DNA of 64,000 bases from contig NC_134017.1 of the NCBI RefSeq assembly GCF_040712315.1, positions 20,981,822-21,045,821 on the forward strand, written 5' to 3'. Positions 23,000-37,213 of this stretch are shown piece after piece. The first letter of the stretch is position 1, and each line of letters begins with the position of its first letter. The notes beneath the pieces are model-generated. The model saw only the letters and a list, made by a program, of their open reading frames with translations, did not search any database and had not been told where the DNA came from. The DNA comes from Castanea sativa (lineage: Eukaryota; Streptophyta; Magnoliopsida; Fagales; Fagaceae). Made by a program: the position numbers and the translations under genes.

Positions 23000-25900
23000 A
23001 GAGGAGAGAAAAGTGTAAATAATTTGCATTTAAGAGATTTGAGTTTCTTTTTTAAAAATTTTAAATTCAGATTAGTTGAATGCAATTTTCACATTTAGAT
23101 AAGATATAAATTATAAGGCTGAATAATTTTGTGTACTCAATATTTGAAAAAAAAAGTAATAAACGAGATATATAAAGAGCACGAAAGTAATTTCAACTCA
23201 TAACCTTTAGTTTTAGAGTTTTAGTTTCATGCTTTGATTTTCATGAACGAACTCCTTATATTTTCACATCTAGAATTTACATATACAACATTTATCACTA
23301 TCAAGAGTTAATTTCTTATTATTTAGATATTCCAATGGGGGGTGGGGGTAAGAGATTAGAAACTGGAGAAAACAAGAATTGGGTTGCGCCATACATATGA
23401 AAGAGTATACAATAATGGTGTATTAAAGCTAGCATTTTCAGTTTGCTGTTTGCTTTGGTCAAGTAACTTTCTTCCTTCGCTTTTGAATGAAACCAGCAGT
23501 AAGAGTAATCAAAAATCTTTTTTTTTTTTGGATATAGGAAAATGGTATTCTTGTCTTTGGCCAGGTTATTCCAATAGACCAATAGTGTGATGGATTGAAT
23601 TTGAGATTTTTAGATTCACATGCCCTAAACCAATGAGCTCAACACCTGAGTATCTTACAAGAGATAAAAATATCTTTCCATTCGTTTCGAACAAACACAA
23701 GAATGTGGACTCGGGCAAAATCCTATACACGCATGTCATTGGTATCTCTCTTTTGTTTTTGGTTTTGGTTGTTTTTACCCTTGTGCCAAACAAAAATTGT
23801 AACAATTGACTTAATAAAAAAAAAGGGAACAAAGCCTTCTTCTACCCGTTTCCTTCGTGATATATCTCGTCTCATATTTCTTTCAAATCAAACAAAGTGT
23901 TAGAAGTTAGAACAATGACACTAGTTTGCTAAAAAAAAAAAAAGAACAATGACACTAGTAGTAATAAATTATTATAAAGTCATGGGACTTTTAACCTATA
24001 TTATTTTAAAAAGATGCCTTTTAAATGGTTAAGAGAATTTTTCCCCTAATGAGATACTCTATTTCAATTTTTCTACAATACATAAAGAAATCAAAAATTA
24101 AAATTTATTAATTAAAATGTAAAATATTAAAATAATTTTAGAATACTCTTTATTTTAAAAATCTTATTTGTATTTTAACAAACAACTTTCTATATTAAAG
24201 TAGATGAACTTTTACTTTAAAAAAGCTTTGTATATCCAGAAATCACCAGTTTCTAGACTAGAATTGAGGATAGGTTATGGTTCAATCCATTTGAGGAAGA
24301 GGGTATAGATCCTTCATTTGGATCTCATGCCTTGTGGACCCATCTAGTCCTTCAAGAAATCATTTCTTTGGTGGGTAGAGAGTTATCATGGTTATACTCA
24401 AGTAAGATTGTTATGACTGATTGTCTCTCATTACCCATTTAATTAAAAAGGAAAATTAACATATCAATTCATTTTCATTATTTTGACAGCAATGAAGCAA
24501 AAAAGAAAAAAGAAGAAGCAGGAAATCATTAATTAAATTTTACGTTTCACCTATGACTTGTTCATAAATCAGTTTGGAAACTATTAAAGAGAAGGTAAAG
24601 AGAAAAAGTTTCTCTTAAGAGTGTGCAGTTGATTGTCAATAAATAAAACTGATTACCTAGGAGAAACACAAATTTTATCAACAAATTTTCTTATTTCTCT
24701 ACCCCTAACATAATGAACACCAGAATATTGGAGTAGTTTCAAGACTTAAATTGACAAAATCAAAAACCTAATATGTAAGCTAATTAAAATAGGCATAAAT
24801 CTAGGCTATTTTTTTTTTAATGTAAAATTTCCCCTATATTTTAAGATAGTCATGAGAAGAAAGATCTGTTGAGAAAATGTCTTTTTTCTTCTTCTTTGTT
24901 TTTAACAAGATTATTTATTTATTTATTTTTAAAAAATGGGTTTTACTAAAAAGAAATAAAAGGTAAGAAATAATGGAGTTTACAAGGAGTATCTGGGTGT
25001 AAAGGGTCAGCACAAGAGAAGAAAGTGCACAACACTGTGGTAGGTCCAAAATGACAACACTCCTTGTGGATTCTGGTTACTCGAGCGATAGTAGTTGCGT
25101 GGGCAATGTTTGCAAGGTGGAACATGGAATATCTGTGGGGCCATCACTTTTTATGGAGGATAATCAATTGTAAAAATCCTACACGTACTTCCTGTTTACA
25201 CTGTTTTCTTTTGTTTTCTATCCCTGCCCTATTGCGCAATACAGGTTGTTGAGAATTATCAACAAAATACGAAAGAAGAAAAAACCCTTTGTCTCTTCCA
25301 ATCAGGACCTCTTTCTATACTCCCATTATTACTGGTATGGGATCCAAGTCTCATAGAAGATCTATTTTATATATATATATATATATGTGCAATGAAAGGA
25401 ATTTTGAAAATAACTCAACTTAAGATCTCATGCACTGTATCCAAAAAGAAGTTGAAAAGATAGAGAAGCTTTTGGTATTTACTATTCCATTTTTACGTAC
25501 AATGTAAAAACTGATTTCAAGGTTTTGATTGGAATAAAGGGGGGCAAAGGGTGAGTTGTTTCAGATCCGTCTTTGACAGAGAGCCAGCAAAATCTGCTGT
25601 GAACCCACGTTTCAAGACTACTTAAGAAGATGCATTTGAGATAGGACAAGATATACATACGCTTCTTTAGATGTTGCTGTACTTTAAATTCTCAAATTAA
25701 ATTTAATCGTGTGATTGTATTGACTAGTAAGTAATAAATTATATATCTGAATTTACTTGTTGGCATAAGAAGATTATAGTATTTGTGTTGCATTAGTCAA
25801 TGCAAAGTGATCAGATTTGATTAGAGAACCTAGGAGTACTCTACCTAAATTTTGCTTTCTAAGAAAAAATAATTTGGTTACTTTTTTGAGTGAAAAATTG

Positions 25901-28900
25901 GTGTAACTTGAGTACCTCCAATCTTAGAAAAGAATCCTCTCTATTTGAAATAGACTCCTAAAAATCAAGAGGGTCATATCCTGATTGAAAATAAAGAAGA
26001 TCATATTCTGATATTCTTCCCGTCGTAACTTCCTTTTTTTTAAGAATTTCTTACAATACACTTATGTTATCTATTTACTCCATAATTATTAAAATTAAGT
26101 TGAAACCACTAAATCATACTTTTTGTGGTTTCACTTTCAAACCAAATGTTTTGGTTGAATTTCTCAATAATTTAGAAAAATGTACAAATGATACGTTACA
26201 TTTAAAAAAAAAAAAACTTTACAAAGTAGACAAGAACATGACTCGTAAATGTTCCATCCATCCTTGAATTCTAACTCTTCTTGAACGGAACGGAATTCTA
26301 TTGGTACCGCCAAAATGTTGACACCTTTGCTCCACTGAAAGATTCCAACTTTGTTATTTTTGTTTTTTTGGTTGCCGAATGATCGGTTCTATCTTTTCTT
26401 ATTTTTTTAATCTGTGAAAAGATTATAATGCAGAGAGTATCATGATGTTTGTAAGACAAGGTCAAAAAGTGAAAAAAAGAAAAGAAAAAAGAAACCGCCC
26501 CTTTTGAAACTGACTTACTTACATGTAAAATCCTTTGTTTATTTTGTATTAGAATGTTCACGTATGAATGACCTAGTTAGTTAAGTGCCGAAGTTTTACC
26601 TAACATATTTGTACCAATAGTAAGATTATTATAATATACAATTATGTTCAAATTGATAAATTTAATTTTTTAGATAAAGTGGTATATATTCCTGTATTTT
26701 ATACATTTTAATTTCCACCTTCCCACTAAATCTTACAGAACACTTTTTTATGGGAAAATCTTACATAACTTCATTGGCCAATCAGCATTGAGCTAATTGG
26801 CATAGTACCATATATACTATAGTAGTACATTTTCTCCTACAATTAAAGAGGAGGTCTAAAGCTCAACCCACTGTAAAAAGTCGAAAACCTTAGAAGAAGT
26901 AAATAAAATCTATTGGTTTTCAAATCTCAAAGTGATCTCATATATTTTTCAGACAACGATGTCTCATGATTTAAGTTGTTAGAGAGTTAAAAAAATTATA
27001 TAAAATAATTAAGATTGCATTTTTTTTTCTTTCTTATAACGTATGCTTTGAGGCTTAACATAATTTTATTGGTCATTCAGGCCTCACAGTCAAGTAAGGA
27101 AGTATTTCAAATATTTTTCAAGGCGTGAAAGGAATATTTCGATAATTATAAAAGAGGCGAAAGTATATTCTTATATGAGTAGAGGTCCACGTATTGCGAA
27201 AGGCTCGTTGCATGGAGTCGACACATTATGCTATCTCATAAAAGAAAATATCATCATTTCTTTTCTATATAACAGCCTTTTGTAGAAGGGGTGCAATATA
27301 TCAATATGCCATCAATAAGTTCTCCAAGTTACGTGGCTGCAATGTAAAGTGCAAATACTGGTTGTAGCACAAAGAGAGGGTGGCACTTCTTCATCTGAAA
27401 ATTCCAGCAACAGAAGTGTTTTTTAGGGGAAAAAAAAAATATACACTAAACATATCAGCAAGTTTTTTTTTTGTTGGATCTTTTTATGAAAAAAGCACGT
27501 GTAAGTGTAAGAATAATAGAATATTATGTAGCAAATTCGGACCCAAGAAAATGTGCCTTTCCAATTTAATGAATTTGAAGAATTAGTGAGTACATTTTAA
27601 TGATATGTTACATCTATGGTCTATCTTTTTCACTTTGGTAAAAATGGTAGGAAATTTTATATAAAAACGAAAATTGTGAAGCTGTTTTTTTGATACAAAA
27701 TTGTGAAGCTGTTTGATTGCTGCAAGAGCTTGCTCTTTCCGCCTTACAAAAAAGGATCATTTTCATTTCAAGATTTTTCTATTTCCTGTTTCATATTTTA
27801 TTTTACAAATAGAAAGGTGTATGGACTATTATTATTAAAAAAAAAAATTTAAATTGTGTGATAATCTGTACGCTTAATTCCCAAAAAAAAAAACTGAACA
27901 ATAAATAGGACAAAAATGATAGGATTTGAAAGGGAAGGAATCTTGTGCCCCGCATTTTAGGTTGATGTCCCATAAATTATGGGCTTAAATAAAATTTATT
28001 TATTTTAATTGCTAAGTAACACAAGGAGGTGAGAGGGAATAATCATACACATAAGCCACGTGTCCAACCAATACTTATCTAAAAAAAAATCAGATATATA
28101 CATTCTTCATCTCATAGCATGTAGGTTCCATAGTTTTGTGGGGACTCACACTGAGAGATCGAGGATGATGATAAGTAAAGCTGTGGTCATAAAAAAAATT
28201 TCACAACACTATCAAATTTGCCTATCACTTTATAAAAAAATAATTTGGTAGGCCCAAGTCAAATGATGAGTAAAGCAAATTAGCAGTTCACACACAAGTC
28301 ATTAAAGAAAATAATTTTTAATTGTATAGTATGGTAGGCCCAAGTGTGACGTGATAGTAAATTGGGGGATGTTGTGGCAGCTAGACATTGGCTGGAGGAG
28401 TAGTTACAATAAATATGGAAATTAAAAGAAAAAGGGTTAGAGCTTGATTAGGAAACCACCCCAATAATCAAAGATTTTTTCAATTTGAAAATGGATTTTC
28501 TCCTTGGTTCAAATTAAATATTACAAAAATTTAAAGGTGTAAAAATTGTCATGTTTTTATAATTTTAAATGACTTGACAATTTAGAAACTGTTAGATTTA
28601 AAAATTAAAATATTAATCATGAAATGGACTCTGTTTATTTCAAGTGAAATGAAGAAGATTTTGTTTCAAAAAACAAGAAAAAAACCAACAATGAAACATG
28701 ACGTCTATCCCTCTAGACGGGTGGAAATGTGATACTTGTTTTATGGTAACTTACAACAAATGCCAAGCCACAAGTATGTATAGGGCTTTCACTTGATAGA
28801 AAGGGACTTCCAACAAACAACACACTAAGGTGCCAATTGTTTATTCTTATAATCTACATTTTAGTTTATGTTTATCCTTGATTGTACTTTTTCAACACGT

Positions 28901-31456
28901 TAATTAAAGAAAGTTCTTGTTCAGCACTTTAATTTTATGTTCGATTTAATATTGTGCTTTACTATCTTCAGGATTTGAATCATCTTCATTTAAAAGTGCA
29001 ATGAAAAGTGTCTATTTAAAAGCAATGATTTGAAGCGAACTCTAAATTATACTAACCTAATTATTTAAAAACTGAACCTATTAGTAAAAAATTAATTATT
29101 GTTAAACTAAACTAGAATAATAAGTTTTTGAATAAGTTGACATAATTTTGATCCTAAATTTATTTGACTTTGAATTATATATGACCTTTAAATGAATACA
29201 ATTCACCTCAAAGTAAAATGGAGAGGAACCAAGTGGTTTGTAATCATTTTTGAAAGACGTGTAACTATGATTACAATAGGACAATTTAGCTCAAGTCCTC
29301 CTAGTAAAGACAATATCCAACCCGTCATCCTCGAATGCAACATCAAAAACACATTCTCCGTCAAGCTTGAGTCAAGCCGTAGACTCGAGTAAAAAAATTT
29401 CCATCCATCTACAACTAAATTAGACAGGTAGAAAATAACTAATGAACCCTAGAGTAGTGGTTACTTCGTCAGATTGGACTCATCAATAAAGAGTTCCTCA
29501 CTTTTTGACCCACATTGATTTAAATTTAGACCTACTATCAACTTGGATATCTCAGTCTGTTCAATTGTACGATAAGCTGTACCTATAAAATTAGTTTTTA
29601 AAGTAATCCTCGATGTTATTGGCACTGCATGTGTTGGGGTTAGGTTTGTTTAGGAGCATAATGCAGTTGATATTAATTGAGAAGGATATACGATCATGCC
29701 GGAAACGTAGACACACCAATAAATAGGCCCCATGTAAACAACTTGGTCCAAAAGGAAATCTAAACATTGATATCACAATCCTGCCAAATAATTCAATCAC
29801 TCATTTCGATAGCTTAGGTATCCCTTTTATTAAGAACTTGCCAAATTGCATCATTATAATACTCTAATGTCTTTAGAGAAAGTTACTACAAAGTGTATAT
29901 CGAAGAATTTCATTGGCATAAGACAAGAAAGATAGGCTCACACTGTGTTTTTTCCCCCATTTTGGTAGGCTCAATCTGATATAGTAGCACAATAAGGAAC
30001 TAAAAAGCGTGTTGTTTTGGTCAATAATCTACAACACAATCTTTCTTAGAGTATTTTCTTTCATTTCCTTAATCACATTATCATAATTATTCTTATTCTT
30101 ATTTCCTTTTGTTATTATTGTATAGAATGGTAGCTCCTGTTTCAAAAAAACGCGACAAAGTGAACTGAAAAAACCCACTTGCATTATTGAACTACAAGAT
30201 TTGAATTGGCTGTCCTCTATCACTAATTGAGTCTATTATGGTTTTCTCACATGTGTAGCTCGTTTTTAGTTTTTAATTGCACTACTTGCTCTTTGCTTTA
30301 TGAGTTTTAGCTTAGCATGACATGTAGCTAATGATGAGTAACAGTTCAAACATTAGCTACCAGGTAAAGGTAATGACTTACACATTAGAAAACAATAACA
30401 AAAAAAACTACTATAGCATAGTATTTGGCTAATCCAAACTTGGGATCCTCCTCTAGTGCAAAATCTAATAAGGTCAAAAGTTTCAACCCGTTGAATGTTC
30501 TAGGATGCGTCTTCTACAGTAAAAACAATGTCATCAACCACTACAAGTTCCTTCCAATTGAAACATGGCTGTCATTCGCGTTTTTGCTACGTTAACATCA
30601 ATAGCCACTGAATTTTCATGGGGGAGAAGAGAATAATTTTGACTTCCCATTTGAACTTATGCTTGATTGATGTAGATTCTTATCTTTTTAACCAAAAAAA
30701 TGAAAAAGGCTAACCTAGGGCTAGGGCAAAACAATACGCGGCGGCCGGTATAAGCATTCGATTTCTGCCCATAATGGTCTGGAAGGGCAACCACCATTTG
30801 TAAATAGAAACATATGTGATATGTGGTGCCCATATGCACGATTGATGGACATGTTTGAATCAGAAATTCTCTCTTTTGAACCATCCCTCCTCCCTCTGAT
30901 TAAAGGAAAATATGCTTGATGTTTGTGTCAACAAGATTTGATAGGTACACATGGAGTGCCATCACTGACTGAGAATTTAACTGGAATTTGAATTATAGAA
31001 TCCCATTGGGCCCTTTCAACTCATCAACTATCTACGTCTATTTGGTGACAGGGAATTTATTCTTCTTGATGATATGATAGAAAAGAAGAAGAAGAAGAAA
31101 AATATATTTTTATATAAAGATATTTTGAGCTCTCTAGTTCGCCTTTTACTTTAATGGGACTTTCGAACTAGCTAGAGAAAAAAGTGTTTGAAATGCAAGG
31201 GTATTCCAAAGAGACTTATACTTTGACTGAATTCAAATGGCCAGCAAGTAGCAAAGGGCCAGCAAATCAGTTGGCATTTGGATCCCCTCTTTTGATCTTT
31301 TTTCTCGGCTTCTAGCCCCCACATTGGCTGCATTTGTTTCAGGGTAGAATGTTTTAGGACAGACACATTTTCTTTTTTTTAGTGTTTGGTTGTCTTAAAA
31401 ATATTCTAAAAAATTATTCCATTGTTTGGCACAGTGTAAATAATTTTTTTTTTTCA

Positions 31457-31643
31457 TTCTTTTATGAGAAATGATACGTCCACAACATTTTTACAACAAA
31501 TCATAGGTAGTTAATTGTTATTGGTTCATATTTAAATCTAACACTAAGATTACTTTTTAGCTCCAACAATAATAACCAGTAACAATCTGTCACTTAAGAT
31601 CTGTTATAAAAATATTGTGAACATATCATTTCTCTTCTTTTAT
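31457..31643. mobile_element. MITE with 9-bp target duplication (Mutator-like)
   Basis: The element spans 31466-31634. Its ends are inverted repeats of about 37 bases (GAGAAATGATACGTCCACAA... against its complement ending ATATCATTTCTC, with few mismatches). Both sides carry the identical 9-bp word TTCTTTTAT (31457-31465 and 31635-31643). A 9-bp duplication is the mark of Mutator-like elements. It has no coding capacity. Confidence 0.85.
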
Positions 31644-31839
31644 ATATAAAAATACCTCCAACTGACCAAAATAATCTCGAAAGGTCAATAAATATTAATA
31701 TACCTATTTGAATCACCAATATGATTAAATAGCCTTGAATTGTCAAAAAGATTAAAATAACCTAAAATCTCTAAAATTACCGAAAATACCTCCCAAAACT
31801 TCCAAAATTGACCAAACTACCATTGGGCCTCCAAAATGG

Positions 31840-32335
31840 ACAAAAATGATTTCAAGAGTATTTTGATTATTTTGGTGGTTCTAAGGGTATTTTTGTCATT
31901 TGGACATTCTAAGGGAATTTTGGTCATTTTTGTGGTTTTTTTTTTTGGGAGGGAGGGGGGCGTATTTTGGTTATTTTTTCATTGACATCTTGGTTAATTT
32001 GAATGTTTTATGGGTATTTTTGCCATTTTGATGGTTTGAGGATATTTTGATCATTTTAGAGATTTTAAGGGTATTTTGGTAATTTCAAAGATTTTAGACA
32101 CACATTGGTCATTTTAGATTTTAGGGGTAATTAGGTCATTTTGGAATCTTTAGTCATATTTTGGGAATTTCGATGTTTTTTCTTTTGGTAGATATTTTGA
32201 GGGTATTTTAGTAATTTTAGACATTCGGGAGGATATTCTAATTATTTAAGAAGTTTTAAGAGTATTATGGTTATTGGAATTATTAAATTATATTTTAGTC
32301 ATTTTGGGATATTAGGGGGGGTATTTTATATATTT
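31840..32335. repeat. Degenerate TTTTGGTCATTTT-type minisatellite
   Basis: About 500 bases are made of imperfect copies of words such as GGGTATTTTGGTCATTTTGG and GATTTTAAGGGTATTTTGGT. Spacing is irregular at about 30-45 bases. The less regular lead-in starts at about 31650 in related complementary words (CCAAAATGAC-type). Confidence 0.7.
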
Positions 32336-33034
32336 CAAAGGTTCTCACTCCCATGCACAAAAAAAAGAAAAAGAAAAAGCAAATAGGGGTGTGGAAACTA
32401 AAGTTACTAAACCATAACATGCTCAAATAAAACTTGAGTTGACTAAGTTTCAGTAAGTGCAATTCGTTGCTATACTCAGCCTTGACTCACGTTGCATCGA
32501 GACCATGATCTTGCATCTCATGTCCTCCATAGAACTTTGTTCCTAGGCTAAATTTTTCTTCATTCTCAGTAAGTCGGCTGATCTTAAATTTTTCGTTGCA
32601 CTTTGAACCACGTACAAATTAAAACTTGACTTTGTTGTTTGAACTTATATTTGAAGATCATTGCTTTGAATGATGTGATCGGAGTGATGGTAGAGATTTG
32701 GGGGTTTCTAGTGTATGGGTGATTTCAGCTTGATGACTGGTCAATCATCATGAGTGGTAATTGAAATTTGTGGGTCAATGATGTGTTGTTGATTTGAGTT
32801 AACTCAAATCAACAATACATCATTGATAGGTTGGCCATTAATAGACACCTCTCTCTTTTGTGTGTATGACGGATTTTGTCTTTTATTTTGTAGAAGAGTG
32901 TTGCTAGGGTTTGTGCTGGGTGGAATAGAAGAGATCATGTTTAATTTAGTTTATCATTTATCTTTTTCCTCGTTTAATCATACAGTGTTGTTACTGGCTT
33001 TATTTATTATTATTATTTGGTTATATATATACTA

Positions 33035-33070
33035 GCCTCATTACATTTGCGCATGCATGAGGCTTTTGTT
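33035..33070 (-). mobile_element. Possible Helitron-like 3' terminus
   Basis: On the minus strand the inverted repeat GCCTCAT...ATGAGGC runs directly into CTAG followed by T. The spacer between stem and CTAG is missing, so this is weaker than the copy at 16625. Confidence 0.3.
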
Positions 33071-33303
33071 TTTGTTTTAGTGTCATAATTTTCTTTTTAT
33101 TTTTAAAATTTTGGATAAGTTTATTTTTAAGACATTATTGATTAGGAGAGTATTCTATTTTGTAGGCATTTTAAGTGGAGTTAGTGATATATTTTTACCG
33201 AGTTGTCTTCAAGTATATATTTTTTTTTTCTGGTTATATGTAAGGTTTAGGGGTATTTCTAAATCATATAAAAGTCTAGTCCAAAGATGAAAATCCTCTT
33301 TTT

Positions 33304-33325
33304 TACACACACACACACACACACA
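33304..33325. repeat. (AC)n microsatellite
   Basis: A perfect dinucleotide tract of about 22 bases. Confidence 0.9.
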
Positions 33326-34745
33326 ATGACAAAATTTAGTTACAAAATTGGTTGTAGTCTAAGACTATATTTTTACTTAATAAAATAAATATTACTACAT
33401 ATTTTAAAAATCTAATCGTTAAATTGTATGTTCTTTATGTTTTTAATACATATGTTAAATTTTGTGTCAATTGGATATTATTCACTATATGATTCGTAAG
33501 CTTATATTTTATGCATAATTTTAAGCTACAAAACTTGCAATTTAAACAATTTATTAATGACATAGTAATTGATCTTTAATTTTCTAAAAATTTTGCAAGT
33601 ATGGAGAATATAAAATGAAGATGTAATTGAATGATAGATTTATCAAAATTCACCTCCAATAAAAAGATGTTGAGTAAGGTTAAAGGCTAAAGTTACAACC
33701 AATTCTGTAACTAAATTTTGTCCAAATATATATAAATTTGGTTTTATTTGTATTGGAAATCAAAGAAAAAAAACATGTCTTGTAAGTTGTTTTAGTACTT
33801 TATTTTCAGCTATCACCATCTGTTTTTTAATCTCAAGTTACTATAATTTTAACAACTTTCAACACCTGGTCGATTGATCAAGCACTGAAGTCGACTGATT
33901 GAATGTTGCATATTAGATTAGATTGCAGATTTCAAGCCCAATCCACTATCCAAGCTTCTAGGGTTTCGTGCTACTTGATTCAGATTATAGAAGAGACCTT
34001 ATAGGACAAAATCAAATAAAGAGAAGTGCTGCATATTTTGTATCTAGGGTTTTTGTACCCAAAACTTTCTTAAAACTTCTACTGGTGATATTCTATGAAG
34101 CAACTTCAAATCTAGTACTATAGATGTTACTATTGAATCTGGCAACCGATGTTGTTGGAAATCTAAATCTTCAAGTGGAGTCTTAAAGCCACGGATTTGA
34201 GGTTTATGCTGGAACATCTCCATATAAAAGAAGTTGGCGAATATCGGAGCCAAGTTTGGTAATTTAAGTAAGTTTACGAAGAATAAAGTTATTTAATTTG
34301 TAAACTTCTATTTGATAGTGGATTTATCCACATTGGTTATGAGAAGGTCAATTTCACCCAGGTTTTTAATGTTAAATTTCTGTACAATATTGATGATCAA
34401 CAAAGGCTATTCATAATTAATTTAATTAACAACTTAGCCTTAAAACTGGTTAATTGGTATTTTAACATGGGTCTAAAAATAAACAAACACACACACATAT
34501 TTTTGATAAGTTGCAATTCATTAATCAAAAGACAGAGAAGACAGGGGAAATCTTCCTTACAAGCATCAACTAAACTAGCCATTTGTTTGGTACTTAGAGC
34601 ATTTACAATGAGTTTAAAAACCTTCATTTTTCTTAAAATTTTCTATCCCAAACCCATTTTTTGCCTTCTAACGAACTCGCCAGCAGGGCATCAATTTTCC
34701 CTAAAGCTACAATAACTCATCAATATTGTTGAGTATTGTAGCAAC

Positions 34746-34747
<2 letters not shown>

Positions 34748-34818
<71 letters not shown>
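34748..34818. repeat. (TA)n microsatellite
   Basis: A perfect TA tract of about 70 bases that abuts the MITE at 34819. Confidence 0.95.
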
Positions 34819-34821
<3 letters not shown>

Positions 34822-35162
34822 GGTAAAATACTATTTTGGTTCTTAAATTTTAACAAAAGTTTGTTTTTCATTCCTAAACTTTAAGAAGTTCATTTTTAGT
34901 CCCTAAACTATTGAAAAGTTCATATTTGGTCCCTAAACTATTGAAAATGTTTTATTTATGTCATTAAAATTTACTAAAAATTTGTTTTTCATTCCTAAAC
35001 TACTGAAAAAGTTCTTTTTTCATCCTTAATTTTGTCTCTACAGTCTATACTATTCAAAAAACTCTTTACAAAGTTTAGGGATGAAAAAAGAACTTTTTAA
35101 AATTTAGGGACAAAAGACAAACTTTTAGTAAAGTTTAGGGACCAAAATAGTATTTTATCCTA
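34819..35162. mobile_element. TIR element (MITE) inserted at a TA tract
   Basis: The ends are inverted repeats of at least 22 bases (TAGGGTAAAATACTATTTTG against ...CAAAATAGTATTTTATCCTA). Inside, CCTAAACTATTGAAAAGTTC-type units recur on the left arm and their complements on the right arm. The element is therefore largely a long imperfect palindrome that could fold into a hairpin. The flanking TA on both sides may be the target duplication or part of the termini. No ORF. Confidence 0.75.
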
Positions 35163-37043
35163 TTCTTTTGTAATATTTTATTCTCACTCTCCCTCTCTCT
35201 TTCTATCCAATGGTAGCGGTTGTTTCATGGAGGTGTGGCGGATCCATGGTCTACTTGCACATTGGATCATGGCATTGTGCCCCGCCTCTGATAGATTGAT
35301 GCACTGGACTTACCGCTGCAGCATTGGATTAAGACCTCATGCTCTACCTTATAAAGTTTGACATCGAGTGTTGAAGAAGACTTGATTATTTGTGGTAGAT
35401 TTGGAAATTAAATTTGTTTGAGGAGCTGTATGGGTTTGGGTGAAACCGTGAAACTAGTGCCAAAGTCCAATGAAGAAGAAATTAATTGGTGTAGGGGTTA
35501 CGACAATGACGAATAAAGCTTGAATATTTAAATGGAATAGAAAAAAAAAAAAAAAAAGTGGGTGAAAAAAGGCGAGTTTGTCAAAGGGAGTATTTAGAAA
35601 TGTAGGTAGCTACTAAAAATTTTGAAGTTTAATTGACACCTCCTAGTATTTCTAGTAGAAATATCTAGGGTTCAAATCCCTCTCTTCCAAAACTATCAAA
35701 AAATATATAAAAATAAAGGAAAAGAAATGTAGGTGGCTAAAATATTAAATGGGGTTTTTAGCAAAAAAATTTGCTAGAACTTTGTAGAGCTCACTCTTAA
35801 TGCTCTTAATGGCCATGGTAGTCCCAAATATGGACAAAATAATAATTTTGAAAATAGAATCAAACTTGATGGACCAAAAAAAAAAAAAAATCTCAAATTT
35901 AGGAGACTACAATGGAAATAACCTAAAATTTTAAGGCTAAAAATATAAACTATATATATATATATATGTGTGTGTATATATGTATAAATTCTTATTGTCA
36001 ACCTATTACATTGAGTCAAATTCTCTTTCTTGATGTACAAGAAATATCAAATAACATGTTCTTTTCTAAACTAATAATATTCAATATAAAGAGAGTTTAA
36101 GGAAATATGAACGGTGGTAATAAATTCGAATATTTCTTATTTTCTTATATTTGAACTTTTTATAAAAAATATTTATAAAAGCACTATTTGATATCAGGCA
36201 TATTTGTATAAAATGCCACGTCCTTGTCATTTACAAAATGGTAGGCCCTGGTTGATCAATTATTGAAGTCATCTTGATTTGACCTTCTTATCAGGCACTA
36301 TTTCCCCGCAGTGATCATCTTCGAGTCTTGACCAGAGCTATTATTTCAAAGTAAGCTAAGGGAAATGAAAATGAGGGTTCCCTTGTAACTGTGCTACAAA
36401 TATAGTTGGTAGTGACAACATTTCAACAAAAAAAAAGACATCCTAACTGAAATGTAGCGAATCAAACGCGTTGCAAGTTTTCAATAGAGATGACACCCCT
36501 GCGCGCTTGCTCCACAAAGTCCACTTTAGGTGACTAAAGTGAAGTGTGTCAAATTCACCTAAATAGTCCAATATGTCTCCTTTCTCCTGAATACCACAAA
36601 TTCTACTGCTTTCGAGCATGAAGTAACAAGATTAACATGAGTTCAGGAAAAAGTAATGATAGTTTTACCCTTCTTATTATATACTTACCGAATAAATATT
36701 ATTGTCTTGTAGGGACCGTGTCAAAAATTTGAGTTAGTGGAAGCGACTTTATTGTTGGTTATGTGCAGTGGTTTTAACCTTTGATTTTGTTACTACTTAG
36801 CTGCTAAGATTATTTATTTATTTTTGTGTGGTTAAGAACAAAATTATTTTTGTTTAGAATTTTTTAAAAGACATGGTTAATTGGTTAATTGAGTCTAGTT
36901 TTTTATTTTGGATAAAATTGGTTAATTGATTCTAATTTTTTTAGTTTTACTATTGGTAATTTTTGTTGAGCTATTTTTTTGGACTTGTATATTTTGTTTT
37001 ATATTTTAAATCTATAATTTTTTTTATGGTTACTAGAATGAGG

Positions 37044-37213
37044 AAAATGCTAGAGTTACAAGTTTTTTTATTTATAAATTATTGATATGATAAGTAGTTA
37101 CTAGTAAGTAAAAAAAAATGATGTAAGTGGTGGACCCATTATGCGAATCAATATAATTTGTACCAAAATAGTTTGCAAAAATGTTGTAAAAAAGTTTGTG
37201 AGTATAGCATTTT
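37044..37213. mobile_element. MITE-like inverted-repeat element
   Basis: The left end AAAATGCTAGAGTTACAAG and the complement of the right end (AAAATGCTATACTCACAAAC) match imperfectly, giving a roughly 170-base TIR element. No clear target duplication was found. Confidence 0.45.

Larger units (their letters stand above)
20869..31465. other. Gene-poor intergenic stretch
   Basis: Apart from the items listed separately (microsatellite at 21214, SINE-like piece at 22919), I see no gene here. The many short open frames are AT-rich, lack family motifs and mostly lack convincing starts. A slightly GC-richer patch at about 30715-30800 has no recognisable product. A 94-base exon-like frame lies at 21862-21955 on the minus strand and is discussed under findings. 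Confidence 0.4.

Noticed and set aside
30657..30884. GC-richer patch with a 75-residue minus-strand frame, considered as organellar insertion or gene
   Set aside because: I could not match it to a plastid or mitochondrial gene or to any protein family.
34044..34253. Minus-strand 69-residue frame ending in FWVQKP
   Set aside because: Reads somewhat like protein but no family, neighbouring exons or promoter could be recognised.
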